NCBI GenBank assembly: GCA_002304735.1
Contig: DBIU01000080.1
Coordinates: forward strand, 1-20,914
Reading direction: 5' to 3'
DNA length: 20,914 nucleotides
Source: Ruminococcaceae bacterium UBA794
Lineage (GTDB): Bacteria > Bacillota > Clostridia > Oscillospirales > Ruminococcaceae
Below are positions 1 through 6,931 of this stretch, one piece after another. The position numbers were made by a program, and so were the translations under genes. The notes beneath the pieces were generated by a model that had not been told where the DNA came from, made no database searches, and saw nothing but the letters and a program-made list of their open reading frames with translations. How positions within the stretch are numbered: position 1 is the first letter of the stretch; each line of letters begins with the position of its first letter.

Positions 1-1418
1 TCTCGTTCTTCGGGAAAAAGGACCTTTCCGACCTCACGAACACCATAATGTCGGACTGCGCGATGATTGAAACGGGTTCCTCGCACTGGATTCCCGAGCT
101 TGTCGGCGCGCTTATTTCCACGACTATCGTTGTAATCGGCCTGTTTTTCTTCAACTGGAAAATGGCGCTTGCGGCGGTCTGGGTAATGCCTGTTGCGCTT
201 ATTATCGTCTTTAGCTCAAGAAGCGTGATGAACAAGGTTCATAATAAGACGATGCAGTATAAGCTCGACTGTCTGGACGGTATTCAAGAGGGGCTTGAAA
301 CGCTCCGCGACCTGCGCTCGTACAATATGACCGAAACCTATCAGCGCGGTCTGAACAAGAAAATCAAGGCGGTTGAAAAGCACGCGATTGTCGCGGAGTT
401 TGCAAACGCGGCGTTTGTTTGCTCGGCGCAGATAATCCTGAAGCTCGGAATGGGTACGGTTGCGGTTGTCGGAAGCTCGCTGCTTATCAAGGGCGAAATC
501 GACGTTCTGACGTTCCTTATGTTCCTGCTTGCGGTTACGAGAATGTACGAGCCGCTTCAGATTGCGCTTCAGAACCTTGCGGCGATTATCAGCATTGACG
601 TGAACTGCAAGCGTATGGACGAAATTCTTTCTCACGAGGAGCAAACGGGGCGCGAAACCCTCGATAACAAAGGCTTTGACGTTAATTTCGACCACGTTGC
701 GTTTTCCTATAAGGACGGCGAGCAGGTGCTTTCGGACGTAAGCTTTACGGCGAAACAGGGCGAAGTAACCGCGCTTATCGGGCCTTCCGGCGGCGGAAAA
801 ACAACGGTTTCGCGTCTTGCGGCGAGATTTTGGGATATCGACGGCGGAAAAATTACAATCGGCGGAATGGACGTTTCCGAGGTGGACCCCGAAAAGCTTT
901 TATCGCTGTTTTCAATAGTATTTCAGGACGTCACGCTGTTCAACAACACGGTTATGGAGAATATCCGCATAGGAAAAAAAGACGCGACCGACGAGGAGGT
1001 TATGGCGGCGGCAAGGCTCGCGCACTGCGAGGAATTTGTCGCGAAAATGCCCGATAAATGGAACAGTATGATAGGCGAAAACGGTTCGGAGCTTTCGGGC
1101 GGCGAACGCCAGCGTATCTCGATTGCGAGAGCGTTCCTCAAGGACGCGCCGATAATCCTTATGGACGAGGCGACGGCGTCGCTTGACGTTGACAACGAGT
1201 CGCTTATTCAAGAGTCAATCTCGAAGCTCATCAGAAACAAAACCGTGCTTATTATCGCGCACAGAATGAGAACTGTCGACGGCGTTGACAAGATTGTCGT
1301 GCTTAAAGACGGAAAGGTTGCCGAAGAAGGCGCTCCCGCAGAGCTGAAAAAAGCGGGCGGCTTATACAAGCATATGGCTGATATTCAGCTTTGCTCGGAG
1401 CAGTGGAAGTATAAATAA
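1..1418 (+). CDS. ABC exporter half-transporter, permease-ATPase fusion (5' partial)
   Basis: The reading frame is open from base 3 to a TAA at 1416-1418, so the gene starts before the window; the ATG at base 48 is internal. The visible part is the C-terminal portion of a type I exporter transmembrane domain (hydrophobic stretches roughly at fragment residues 35-75 and 135-180) followed by a complete nucleotide-binding domain. The Walker A motif GPSGGGKTT lies at fragment residues 260-268, the Q-loop Gln at 308, the signature LSGGE at 364-368, Walker B with catalytic Glu (MDEA) at 388-389 and the H-loop His at 420, so the ATPase should be active. Such half-transporters work as dimers in the cytoplasmic membrane, and in Clostridia they often occur as adjacent pairs, so a partner may lie upstream. 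Substrate cannot be inferred. Confident in family, not in substrate. Confidence 0.93.
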   Translation, partial: SFFGKKDLSDLTNTIMSDCAMIETGSSHWIPELVGALISTTIVVIGLFFFNWKMALAAVWVMPVALIIVFSSRSVMNKVHNKTMQYKLDCLDGIQEGLETLRDLRSYNMTETYQRGLNKKIKAVEKHAIVAEFANAAFVCSAQIILKLGMGTVAVVGSSLLIKGEIDVLTFLMFLLAVTRMYEPLQIALQNLAAIISIDVNCKRMDEILSHEEQTGRETLDNKGFDVNFDHVAFSYKDGEQVLSDVSFTAKQGEVTALIGPSGGGKTTVSRLAARFWDIDGGKITIGGMDVSEVDPEKLLSLFSIVFQDVTLFNNTVMENIRIGKKDATDEEVMAAARLAHCEEFVAKMPDKWNSMIGENGSELSGGERQRISIARAFLKDAPIILMDEATASLDVDNESLIQESISKLIRNKTVLIIAHRMRTVDGVDKIVVLKDGKVAEEGAPAELKKAGGLYKHMADIQLCSEQWKYK

Positions 1419-1425
1419 AGGCTGA

Positions 1426-1454
1426 TTGAAACGAGCGGAAATGTGTGATATAAT
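1426..1454 (+). promoter_or_regulatory. Sigma-A promoter for the 1500 gene
   Basis: The -35 box TTGAAA (1426-1431) and -10 box TATAAT (1449-1454) are separated by 17 bp. They start 8 bp after the ABC gene stop codon and lie 45 bp before the next start codon. This gives the 1500 gene its own promoter, although read-through from the ABC gene is possible since no terminator hairpin is seen between them. Confidence 0.75.
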
Positions 1455-1499
1455 GAGAAAAAATCAGATAATCCGCTTGATTAAAAAGAGGTTTTTACG

Positions 1500-2084
1500 A
1501 TGAAAATAAAACAGCAAAAGCAGATTAAAGCGTTTTTAACCGAACAATTCGGGGCGGATAAGGGCGGCGCACTGTTCGACAAGCAGGAAAAAACGCTCGG
1601 CGAGCTTGTCAAAAACACAAAAGGCAAGACGGAAAATCAGATGAAAACGCTTGTCGGGACGATTCTTCCGCGGATTGCGCTGTATAAGGCGCTGTTAAGC
1701 GACGATTTTCCGCAGGACGAGGTTTATGAGCGCGTTCGCAAATATATGATTGACGTAGTTGCGGCAAAGAAACATTCTTCTACGGCGAAAATGGAGATTG
1801 TTCCGGGATTTTACGCGATTTACAGCAAGATATTCCTCAGAATTATGCGCTCGACCGACTTGCAGAAAAGCGAACAAAGCTGCGGGAAGGATTACTACGA
1901 TATCACAATAACAAAGTGCTTGTGGCACACGGCTTGCGCGGAAAACGGCTGCGCTGAGCTTTGTCGGCTGTTTTGCGACGTTGACGACGTTACATACGGC
2001 GGGCTGAGAAAAATCGGATTTACGCGCACAAAAACGCTGGGTTACGGCGGGGATTGCTGCGATTTTCACTTTTATAAAAAGTAG
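1500..2084 (+). CDS. L-2-amino-thiazoline-4-carboxylate (ATC) hydrolase-like protein, copy A
   Basis: A 194-residue soluble protein. An AGAGG ribosome binding site lies 8 bp before the ATG. The C-terminal third carries a conserved-looking pattern: TKC, then a Cys-containing helix (LCRLFCDVDD), then GGLRKIGFTRTKTL followed by GGDCCDFHFYKK. This matches my memory of the ATC hydrolase family (PF14196), named for the enzyme that opens ATC in bacterial L-cysteine formation from thiazolines; most gut Clostridia members are unstudied, so the reaction here is unproven. The protein at 10971-11603 shares the same C-terminal pattern and is a distant paralogue. The N-terminal half is Lys-rich and helical with no recognised motif. 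It appears monocistronic, with its own promoter and terminator. Family assignment moderately confident; function is by homology only. Confidence 0.7.
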   Translation: MKIKQQKQIKAFLTEQFGADKGGALFDKQEKTLGELVKNTKGKTENQMKTLVGTILPRIALYKALLSDDFPQDEVYERVRKYMIDVVAAKKHSSTAKMEIVPGFYAIYSKIFLRIMRSTDLQKSEQSCGKDYYDITITKCLWHTACAENGCAELCRLFCDVDDVTYGGLRKIGFTRTKTLGYGGDCCDFHFYKK

Positions 2085-2098
2085 TCTGCGGCGATTGT

Positions 2099-2132
2099 CC
2101 TCTGAAAATCGATTTCTTCAGAGGGATTTTTT
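2099..2132 (+). terminator. Rho-independent terminator after the ATC-hydrolase-like gene A
   Basis: CCTCTGAA (2099-2106) pairs perfectly with TTCAGAGG (2117-2124) around a 10-nt loop, followed by GATTTTTTAG. It lies 15 bp past the stop codon of the 1500 gene. Confidence 0.85.
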
Positions 2133-2181
2133 AGGAAAGCGCGTTATTCACGGAATATAAATGTTTGAACTCAAGCTGTGA

Positions 2182-2256
2182 AACAAAAACGAGGAAAGCG
2201 ACAATTTGCTTTCCTCTTTTTGCTAATATGCGTTAATTTTCAGTCAAATTACTTCG
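2182..2256. repeat. 75-bp duplicated segment, copy 1 (with terminator hairpin)
   Basis: This segment aligns without gaps to 11775-11849 with 68 of 75 identities by my hand count. It contains a hairpin, GAGGAAAGC (2191-2199) and GCTTTCCTC (2208-2216), with a T-run on the + side, then an AATATGCGTTAAT block and a TCAAATTACTTCG end. In copy 2 the last bases are the stop codon of the antiporter gene on the minus strand; here no antiporter gene follows. Both copies lie downstream of an ATC-hydrolase-like gene. It could be the remnant of a duplicated convergent gene end, or a dispersed terminator repeat. Confidence 0.85.
2191..2221 (+). terminator. Second terminator hairpin after the ATC-hydrolase-like gene A
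   Basis: A perfect 9-bp stem (2191-2199 with 2208-2216), an 8-nt loop and a following TTTTT. It stands in tandem behind the hairpin at 2099-2132 and isolates the signalling operon from upstream transcription. A-rich sequence on the other side would let it act on the minus strand too. Confidence 0.75.
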
Positions 2257-2291
2257 AGCTTGCGCCGCTTAAATTTTTCGTTATTCGGGTG

Positions 2292-2320
2292 TTGCGAAAA
2301 TCCAAATTTTGTGATATACT
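2292..2320 (+). promoter_or_regulatory. Sigma-A promoter of the two-component operon
   Basis: The -35 box TTGCGA (2292-2297) and -10 box TATACT (2315-2320) have a 17-bp spacer. A start site would fall near 2327, almost exactly at the left edge of the palindromic element 2326-2484, so that element would form the 5' leader of the mRNA. The -10 surroundings (TGTGATATACTAAT) resemble the promoters at 1426-1454 and 10811-10839. Confidence 0.65.
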
Positions 2321-2325
2321 AATAA

Positions 2326-2484
2326 GGTCACCTCTAAAAACCTCATGTGAGCGAAAATGTGCAGTGTGCACCATCTTCGTTGTCAAACCTCCTCGTAAGG
2401 CATACAGCCTTACTTCGTCGGCTTTCCTAGAAGCTGGCACACCCTGCCCATTTTTGCTTTTCACACCGGTTTTTAGAGGTTCCC
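2326..2484. mobile_element. MITE-like imperfect palindrome in the operon leader
   Basis: The ends are inverted repeats: ACCTCTAAAAACC (2330-2342) matches GGTTTTTAGAGGT (2468-2480) exactly, with GG...CC extending to 2326 and 2484 past two mismatches. The palindrome continues inward imperfectly: the left stretch GTGAGCGAAAATG faces CATTTTTGCTTTTCAC, and CACCATCTTC faces GAAGCTGG. The centre holds a separate hairpin, GTAAGGC (2395-2401) with GCCTTAC (2407-2413). There is no coding capacity and no clear target-site duplication. This layout suggests a small non-autonomous element. The alternative is a structured leader RNA of the downstream operon, since the promoter at 2292-2320 would start transcription at its edge. 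No other copy is present in the window. Confidence 0.6.
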
Positions 2485-2518
2485 ATAAAAGAGTTTATTA
2501 AAATGAGGTTTGGTTTAT

Positions 2519-4174
2519 ATGCCTGAGAAAAAGAAATTAAACGCAGCCGCAGGAATGATTATTCTTGCGATTTTACTTGCATATGCGTTTCGTTTTTTAG
2601 GAAAAGGCGCTTTTTGTCCGACGCTTTTTTCATATTTTCGCAGCTTTATCTATATCGGTATGTTTACCGTATGGGGGCTGTCGGTACGTCAGAGAATAGT
2701 TCAGAAACAAGCCCGCAGGTTTCTTATCGGCATAGCGGCGCTTCTGATATTCTGGATTACGTTGCGTTCGGCAAAATACTTTGTTTTTTGGCAGGCGGAT
2801 ATCTTGCGTTATCTGTGGTATTTATTCTATCTTCCGATGCTGTTTGTGCCGATGATGGCGGTTATGATATCGCTGTCTTTGGGACGGCCGGACGATTTCA
2901 AGCTGCCTCGCGCGGTATGGATATTGTGGGCTGTTTCGGCGGCGCTGTTTCTGTTTGTTATGACAAACGATTTACACCAAGCGGTGTTTACGTTTCCGCA
3001 AAATTCGGACGTATGGACGGATTCCGAACACGGCTATTCGTGGGGATATTATCTTGTGGCGTTATGGCAGGTCGTCTGCGCCGCCGCCGCACTGACCGTA
3101 ATGATTATAAAGTGCCGCGAGCATAGCATAGGGCAAATTCCGCTGCCGATAGTACCTCTTGCAGTTTCTGTTGCTTACAGCGCGCTGTATTACGTCGGCG
3201 TTCCGTGGCTGCGTTATCTTTTCGGAGACGTCGCCGTATTCCAGAGCCTTATGTACATTCTGGCGTTTGAAGCCTGTATAGCCTGCGGATACATACATTC
3301 CAACAGCCGTTATGCGGAGCTGTTTGCTTCATCGGTGGGAACGTCTGTGCAGATTGCCGACAATGAATTTAACGTGCGTTATGCGGCGATAAATACCGAG
3401 CATATTTCCGTATCGGATATTAAAAATGCCGGAAAAGCCCCCGTTGAGCTTGACAACGGGCATATGCTTCACGTTATGCCCGTGAGCGGCGGATATGCCG
3501 TCTGGACCGAGGACGTGTCCGCTCTTTTGAAGCTCAAAGAGGACTCCGAAAGCCTTTCCGAAGAACTCAAGGAGCGCAACGAGCTGCTGCGATATGAATA
3601 CAAGCGCGAGGCGAAGCACCGTGCCGTTGAAGAACAGAACAGGCTTTACGACCTTCTTCGTTCGGCTGCGCAAAAGCAGATTGACCGCATCTCCGCGCTG
3701 ATGAAAGAATATCGGATAATCTGCGGAACTTCTCCGGAAAAAACGTCGGAACTGCTCGCAGAGATTGCAGTCTTGTGCAGCTATATCAAGCGCCGCAAGC
3801 ACCTAACTCTGCTCGCCGACCGTGAACGGAAGATGCCTGTAAGCGAAACGGAGCGCGCTTTTTCGGAATCTCTGCAAACGCTGAAATTACTGAACGTCAA
3901 GGGAATGATGTACATTGACGATACGCTTTCGGATATTTCGGGAAATTCGTCCGCTGCCGTGTTCGATTTTTACGAGGAGGTCATTGAATACGCGCTTCAT
4001 AATCTGAAAAGCGTTCAGCTGAGCCTTGCCAACACGGGAACGCTGCGTTTTTCAATGAATGTGCGCTGCGGCGCGGACCTGTCTGCGTTCGCCGAAAAAA
4101 ACAGCGTAATTTACGATAAAGACGGCGAATATCAACAGCTTGTGTTCTTTCCGGAAGGCGGTGGTGCAGAATGA
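2519..4174 (+). CDS. Multi-spanning membrane sensor, degenerate histidine-kinase-like (pseudokinase)
   Basis: 551 residues from the ATG at 2519, chosen because TGAGG (2504-2508) sits 10 bp before it; the in-frame TTG at 2510 is too close. The N-terminal ~260 residues contain seven or eight membrane segments (about 9-27, 37-56, 68-88, 95-121, 131-152, 178-198, 208-229, 240-260) and an MTNDLHQAVFTF motif typical of the 7TM histidine-kinase input domain (PF16927-like). A short PAS-like section and a long charged coiled coil follow, then two helices resembling a DHp hairpin and a C-terminal domain that may derive from a Bergerat ATPase (EEVIEYALHN). I see no phosphoacceptor-His box and no glycine-rich ATP-binding boxes, so it should not phosphorylate by itself. 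Its stop overlaps the next start (ATGA), implying a partner role for the kinase that follows. Domain reading by eye; ligand unknown. Confidence 0.72.
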   Translation: MPEKKKLNAAAGMIILAILLAYAFRFLGKGAFCPTLFSYFRSFIYIGMFTVWGLSVRQRIVQKQARRFLIGIAALLIFWITLRSAKYFVFWQADILRYLWYLFYLPMLFVPMMAVMISLSLGRPDDFKLPRAVWILWAVSAALFLFVMTNDLHQAVFTFPQNSDVWTDSEHGYSWGYYLVALWQVVCAAAALTVMIIKCREHSIGQIPLPIVPLAVSVAYSALYYVGVPWLRYLFGDVAVFQSLMYILAFEACIACGYIHSNSRYAELFASSVGTSVQIADNEFNVRYAAINTEHISVSDIKNAGKAPVELDNGHMLHVMPVSGGYAVWTEDVSALLKLKEDSESLSEELKERNELLRYEYKREAKHRAVEEQNRLYDLLRSAAQKQIDRISALMKEYRIICGTSPEKTSELLAEIAVLCSYIKRRKHLTLLADRERKMPVSETERAFSESLQTLKLLNVKGMMYIDDTLSDISGNSSAAVFDFYEEVIEYALHNLKSVQLSLANTGTLRFSMNVRCGADLSAFAEKNSVIYDKDGEYQQLVFFPEGGGAE

Positions 4175-5400
4175 CGACATTCTCGGCTCTCCCCGAATTT
4201 TGGAGGACTATGATACCGCTTTTGCTTATGCTGGAAGCGGCGCTTGAGCTTGGACTTTTTCTTTATCGGATAATCCGCAGTAAGGCTCTGCGCCGAAGCC
4301 TGCCGTGTGCGATTATTTCCGTAATGCTTGTCGTAATGCTGTTTTCGGTTACGCAGGGCGACCCCGATAACGGAAAAGACGCGTTTCTGCTCGGCGCTCC
4401 GTGGGGAATATTCGCGGCGGCGATTTTACTCGGCGCGGCGCATTTTTCGGCGGCGCTCCCGCGCGAATACCGCCGCAGCAAAAACGAGCTGTCGCCGTTT
4501 TCAATCAAGGAGGCAATCGACAAGCTTCCGATGGGAATTTGCTTTTCCGACCCGTTTGGACGGATTATCCTCTGCAACGACCTTATGCGAAATTTGGTTT
4601 TTTTGCTGAGCGACCGTTCGCTTCAAATTATAAACGACTTTGACGCAACGCTCTTAAAGGAAGATTACAGCGTTTTTCCCGATGGCACGGTGTGGCAGTT
4701 CAGAACGCAGGCTGTAACCGTGGAAGGCGACGACCGCTGGCGGCAGATAACGGCGCATAACGTAACGGAGCTGTATAACGGATATATTCGTCAGAACGAG
4801 ATAAACGAGGAGCTCCGCGAGGTTAACCGCAGGCTTTGTGAAATGTACGAACGTATGGCGGACGACATCGGTGAAAGGGAAAACCTTGAGCTGAAGATAC
4901 ACATTCACGATACCATAGGAAGAAGCCTGCTGACAATCCGCGATATCATTGAAAACGGAGGGAACGCAGACGGAACGCTTGAAACATTGCAGGAAGCGGT
5001 AAGCGTGCTGACAAGCGACCGCGCCCCGTTAAACTGCACAATGGACGAGGTTCGGGAAACCGCGGAAAAGCTGGGCGTGAAGCTGCGCGTTGAAGGCGGT
5101 TTGCCGTCAGGCTCAACCGCTGAAGCGCTCGCTGCCGCCGCAGCCGCGGAGTGCGTGACAAACTGCGTGAGGCACGCAGGCGGAAACGAGGTGTATGTCC
5201 GTATCGCCGTGCGAAGCAGCGCCGTTTATGACATAACCGTTACCAACAACGGAAAGGTGCCGAAAGGTCCGATAAGCGAGGGGAGCGGTCTTTTCGGTCT
5301 GCGCCGCAAAATTGAAGCGGCGGGCGGCGAAATGCACACGGCATTTTCTCCGCGCTTTGCGCTGCTGATAACGCTTTCGGAAAAGGAGAACGAATTATGA
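4171..5400 (+). CDS. Sensor histidine kinase (NarL/LuxR-type partner)
   Basis: 409 residues. Three membrane segments (about 15-35, 45-62, 75-95) are followed by a PAS-like domain (about 113-200) and a coiled coil. The phosphoacceptor box IHDTIGRSLL has His246 followed by Asp247, the H-D pairing of HisKA_3-like/NarX-DesK kinases that partner with LuxR-type regulators. The ATPase keeps an N-box (ECVTNCVRHAGG, Asn331) and a G-box GSGLFGLRRK (371-380), so catalysis should be intact. It overlaps both neighbours by ATGA, showing translational coupling in sensor-kinase-regulator order. A classic DxGxG G1 box is not obvious by eye; the region around TVTNNGKVPKG (Asn rather than Asp) may represent it, a possible deviation. 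The signal is unknown; the preceding membrane protein probably senses it. Confidence 0.85.
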   Translation: MTTFSALPEFWRTMIPLLLMLEAALELGLFLYRIIRSKALRRSLPCAIISVMLVVMLFSVTQGDPDNGKDAFLLGAPWGIFAAAILLGAAHFSAALPREYRRSKNELSPFSIKEAIDKLPMGICFSDPFGRIILCNDLMRNLVFLLSDRSLQIINDFDATLLKEDYSVFPDGTVWQFRTQAVTVEGDDRWRQITAHNVTELYNGYIRQNEINEELREVNRRLCEMYERMADDIGERENLELKIHIHDTIGRSLLTIRDIIENGGNADGTLETLQEAVSVLTSDRAPLNCTMDEVRETAEKLGVKLRVEGGLPSGSTAEALAAAAAAECVTNCVRHAGGNEVYVRIAVRSSAVYDITVTNNGKVPKGPISEGSGLFGLRRKIEAAGGEMHTAFSPRFALLITLSEKENEL

Positions 5401-6026
5401 TAAACACAATTCTTGTCGAGGACGACTTGTACATACAAAAGCACTTTGCAGAGCGGCTTATGGCGGACGGCGGCTTTGACATTGTTGGAACATACCGCGA
5501 CGCATTTGAAGCTGAAAACCGCTGCGAACGCACAGTTCATCTCATTCTGATGGACGTTCAGACGCTGCACAAACATTCGGGACTTGCCGCGGCAAGACGA
5601 ATAAAAGAAAAAAATCCGCACATAAAAATCGTTGTCGTAACCTCGCTTGTGGACCCTGAAATACTTTCGCAGGCGCGTCAAGGCGCGGCGGACAGCCTGT
5701 GGTATAAGGACCACGGGACAGCTGAGCTTCTGGACATCATAAAGCGCACGCTGGCGGGCGAGCATATATTCCCGAGCGCTTCGCCGGCTGTTGAAATGGA
5801 AGAAACTATGTCCGACAAGTTTTCTCAGCGGCAGCTTGATATTCTGCGCTTGTATATCCGCGGGCTTACCTATCAGGAAATTGCCGACAAAATCGGAATA
5901 ACCAAGCGCGGAGTTCGCTGGGCGCTTGATGATATGATGGAAAAAGGCGGCTTTGAAAACCGTGAAGCACTTGTCGCAACGGCAATTGAAAACAAGCTGA
6001 TTGTCACAACTCTGAAAGACGAGTAA
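5397..6026 (+). CDS. Response regulator, NarL/FixJ (LuxR HTH) type
   Basis: 209 residues. The receiver domain (1-120) has the full phosphorylation set: acidic pocket E8, D9 and D10, phosphoacceptor D53 in LILMDVQT, T82 and K104. A C-terminal helix-turn-helix (about 140-205) includes FSQRQLDILRLYIRGLTYQEIADKIG split over two helices; the recognition helix region reads ITKRGVRWALDDMM, which departs from the usual SxxTVxxHxxNI wording of NarL proteins. It acts in the cytoplasm as a DNA-binding transcription factor phosphorylated by the kinase encoded immediately before it (ATGA overlap). A strong terminator follows at once. The nearest outside promoter, at 6096-6124, carries a palindrome and is a candidate target, which is inference. 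Confidence 0.92.
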   Translation: MINTILVEDDLYIQKHFAERLMADGGFDIVGTYRDAFEAENRCERTVHLILMDVQTLHKHSGLAAARRIKEKNPHIKIVVVTSLVDPEILSQARQGAADSLWYKDHGTAELLDIIKRTLAGEHIFPSASPAVEMEETMSDKFSQRQLDILRLYIRGLTYQEIADKIGITKRGVRWALDDMMEKGGFENREALVATAIENKLIVTTLKDE

Positions 6027-6031
6027 TCATT

Positions 6032-6066
6032 CCCCGAGCCGATTTGGTTCGGGGATAATTTTTCGG
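6032..6066 (+). terminator. Rho-independent terminator of the two-component operon
   Basis: CCCCGAGCC (6032-6040) pairs with GGTTCGGGG (6046-6054), one G-T pair, loop GATTT, followed by ATAATTTTTC. It starts 6 bp after the response regulator stop. Confidence 0.9.
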
Positions 6067-6079
6067 AAAAATATTGCTT

Positions 6080-6097
6080 ACTGTCACAAGTGACAGT
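6080..6097. promoter_or_regulatory. Operator-like palindrome
   Basis: ACTGTCACAAGTGACAGT is a perfect 8-bp inverted repeat with a 2-bp centre. Its right edge overlaps the first two bases of the -35 box at 6096, and a further GTGACA unit follows directly. The position is typical of a repressor or activator site. The cognate protein is unknown; the neighbouring response regulator is one candidate. Confidence 0.6.
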
Positions 6098-6124
6098 GAC
6101 AAGTCAAGAAAAATCTGGTAGAAT
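6096..6124 (+). promoter_or_regulatory. Sigma-A promoter of the four-gene unknown operon
   Basis: The -35 box GTGACA (6096-6101) and -10 box TAGAAT (6119-6124) are spaced 17 bp. The first gene starts at 6173, giving a leader of about 40-45 nt. Confidence 0.7.
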
Positions 6125-6172
6125 ATAAATAGGAAAATACCCGCTGATATTTGAAAAAAGGAGGAATTGAAT

Positions 6173-6913
6173 ATGGCTAACACCTGCGCAGTTTGCGGAG
6201 CGTCAATAAACGTGTTTCAATCCCAAAAGCTTGCGGACGGCAATTATCTCTGCCGCAAGGTCTGCTGCAAGAAGGCGCTGAAATACTTCGACCTTGTACA
6301 GTCAGACCTTATCGAATATAAGGAACACGCCGCCCAAGTCGAAAAGGGAACGAAAATATGGCAGCAGCTTTTTGTCCCGAATATGAAGAACAAGAATATG
6401 AAAAAGACGCTTTCGCCCGTATATGCGTATCCCGACATCGGACTTATGGCGCTCGTTGAAACGCGATACAAGTTTATGAATTTCGGAAAGAGCGAACTTG
6501 CCTGCGTTTATCGCATTGCCGACCTTGTAGGGTACGAAACGGAAACCGAAACGAAAGTTGTGGACGGCAAGCAGCAGAAGGAATATTTCGTTCACTACTG
6601 CTTTGCGAACACGGAGGGAATGTCGCATTTCCGCGTGAATTATTCAAATCAGTCGGAATGTGCGGCTGTGGCGGATTATTTCAACAAGCTGTTCGGTATT
6701 CAAAAAACGCTCGGAAACTCGATAAACAACGCTAACAGGCAGATAGACGCGATAAAGAGCGTTGTATCCGCGGTAAGCGCAGCCTCAAAGGGCGACGAAA
6801 GCGCTGACGACAAGGCTCGTTCGGCGTTCACGGCTCTTGACGCGGTGATTTACGGCGACCGTTCGGAATTGTCCGCAAAAGCCGACGCTGCGCTTGCGGG
6901 ATTAGATGCGTGA
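6173..6913 (+). CDS. Cys-rich zinc-ribbon-like (DUF4428-like) protein of unknown function
   Basis: 246 residues from the ATG at 6173, which has AAGGAGG (6158-6164) 8 bp upstream; the in-frame TTG at 6167 is too close to that site. The N-terminus has a metal-binding pattern C5-x2-C8 ... C27-x3-C31-C32 with CAVCGASINVF and LADGNYLC, reminding me of the short DUF4428-type zinc ribbon found at the front of many uncharacterised Clostridia proteins. Residues ~80-180 look like a beta-rich domain, and the C-terminal ~60 residues are Ala/Ser/Asp-rich and helical. No signal peptide or membrane segment is present, so it is probably cytoplasmic. First gene of a four-gene operon. Function unknown; zinc binding is inference from cysteine spacing. 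Confidence 0.7.
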   Translation: MANTCAVCGASINVFQSQKLADGNYLCRKVCCKKALKYFDLVQSDLIEYKEHAAQVEKGTKIWQQLFVPNMKNKNMKKTLSPVYAYPDIGLMALVETRYKFMNFGKSELACVYRIADLVGYETETETKVVDGKQQKEYFVHYCFANTEGMSHFRVNYSNQSECAAVADYFNKLFGIQKTLGNSINNANRQIDAIKSVVSAVSAASKGDESADDKARSAFTALDAVIYGDRSELSAKADAALAGLDA

Positions 6914-6931
6914 GCCTGTGGAGGTGAATAA

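Noticed and set aside
48..50. ATG at 48 as the start of the ABC transporter
   Set aside because: The frame is open to the window edge and the upstream residues (FFGKKDLSDLTNT) fit the exporter family, so the gene is truncated by the window.
2178..2501. Open frame of 107 codons before the sensor gene (and a 71-codon minus-strand frame at 2249-2464)
   Set aside because: Both run through the 75-bp repeat, a terminator hairpin, a promoter and the palindromic element; no ribosome binding site precedes them.
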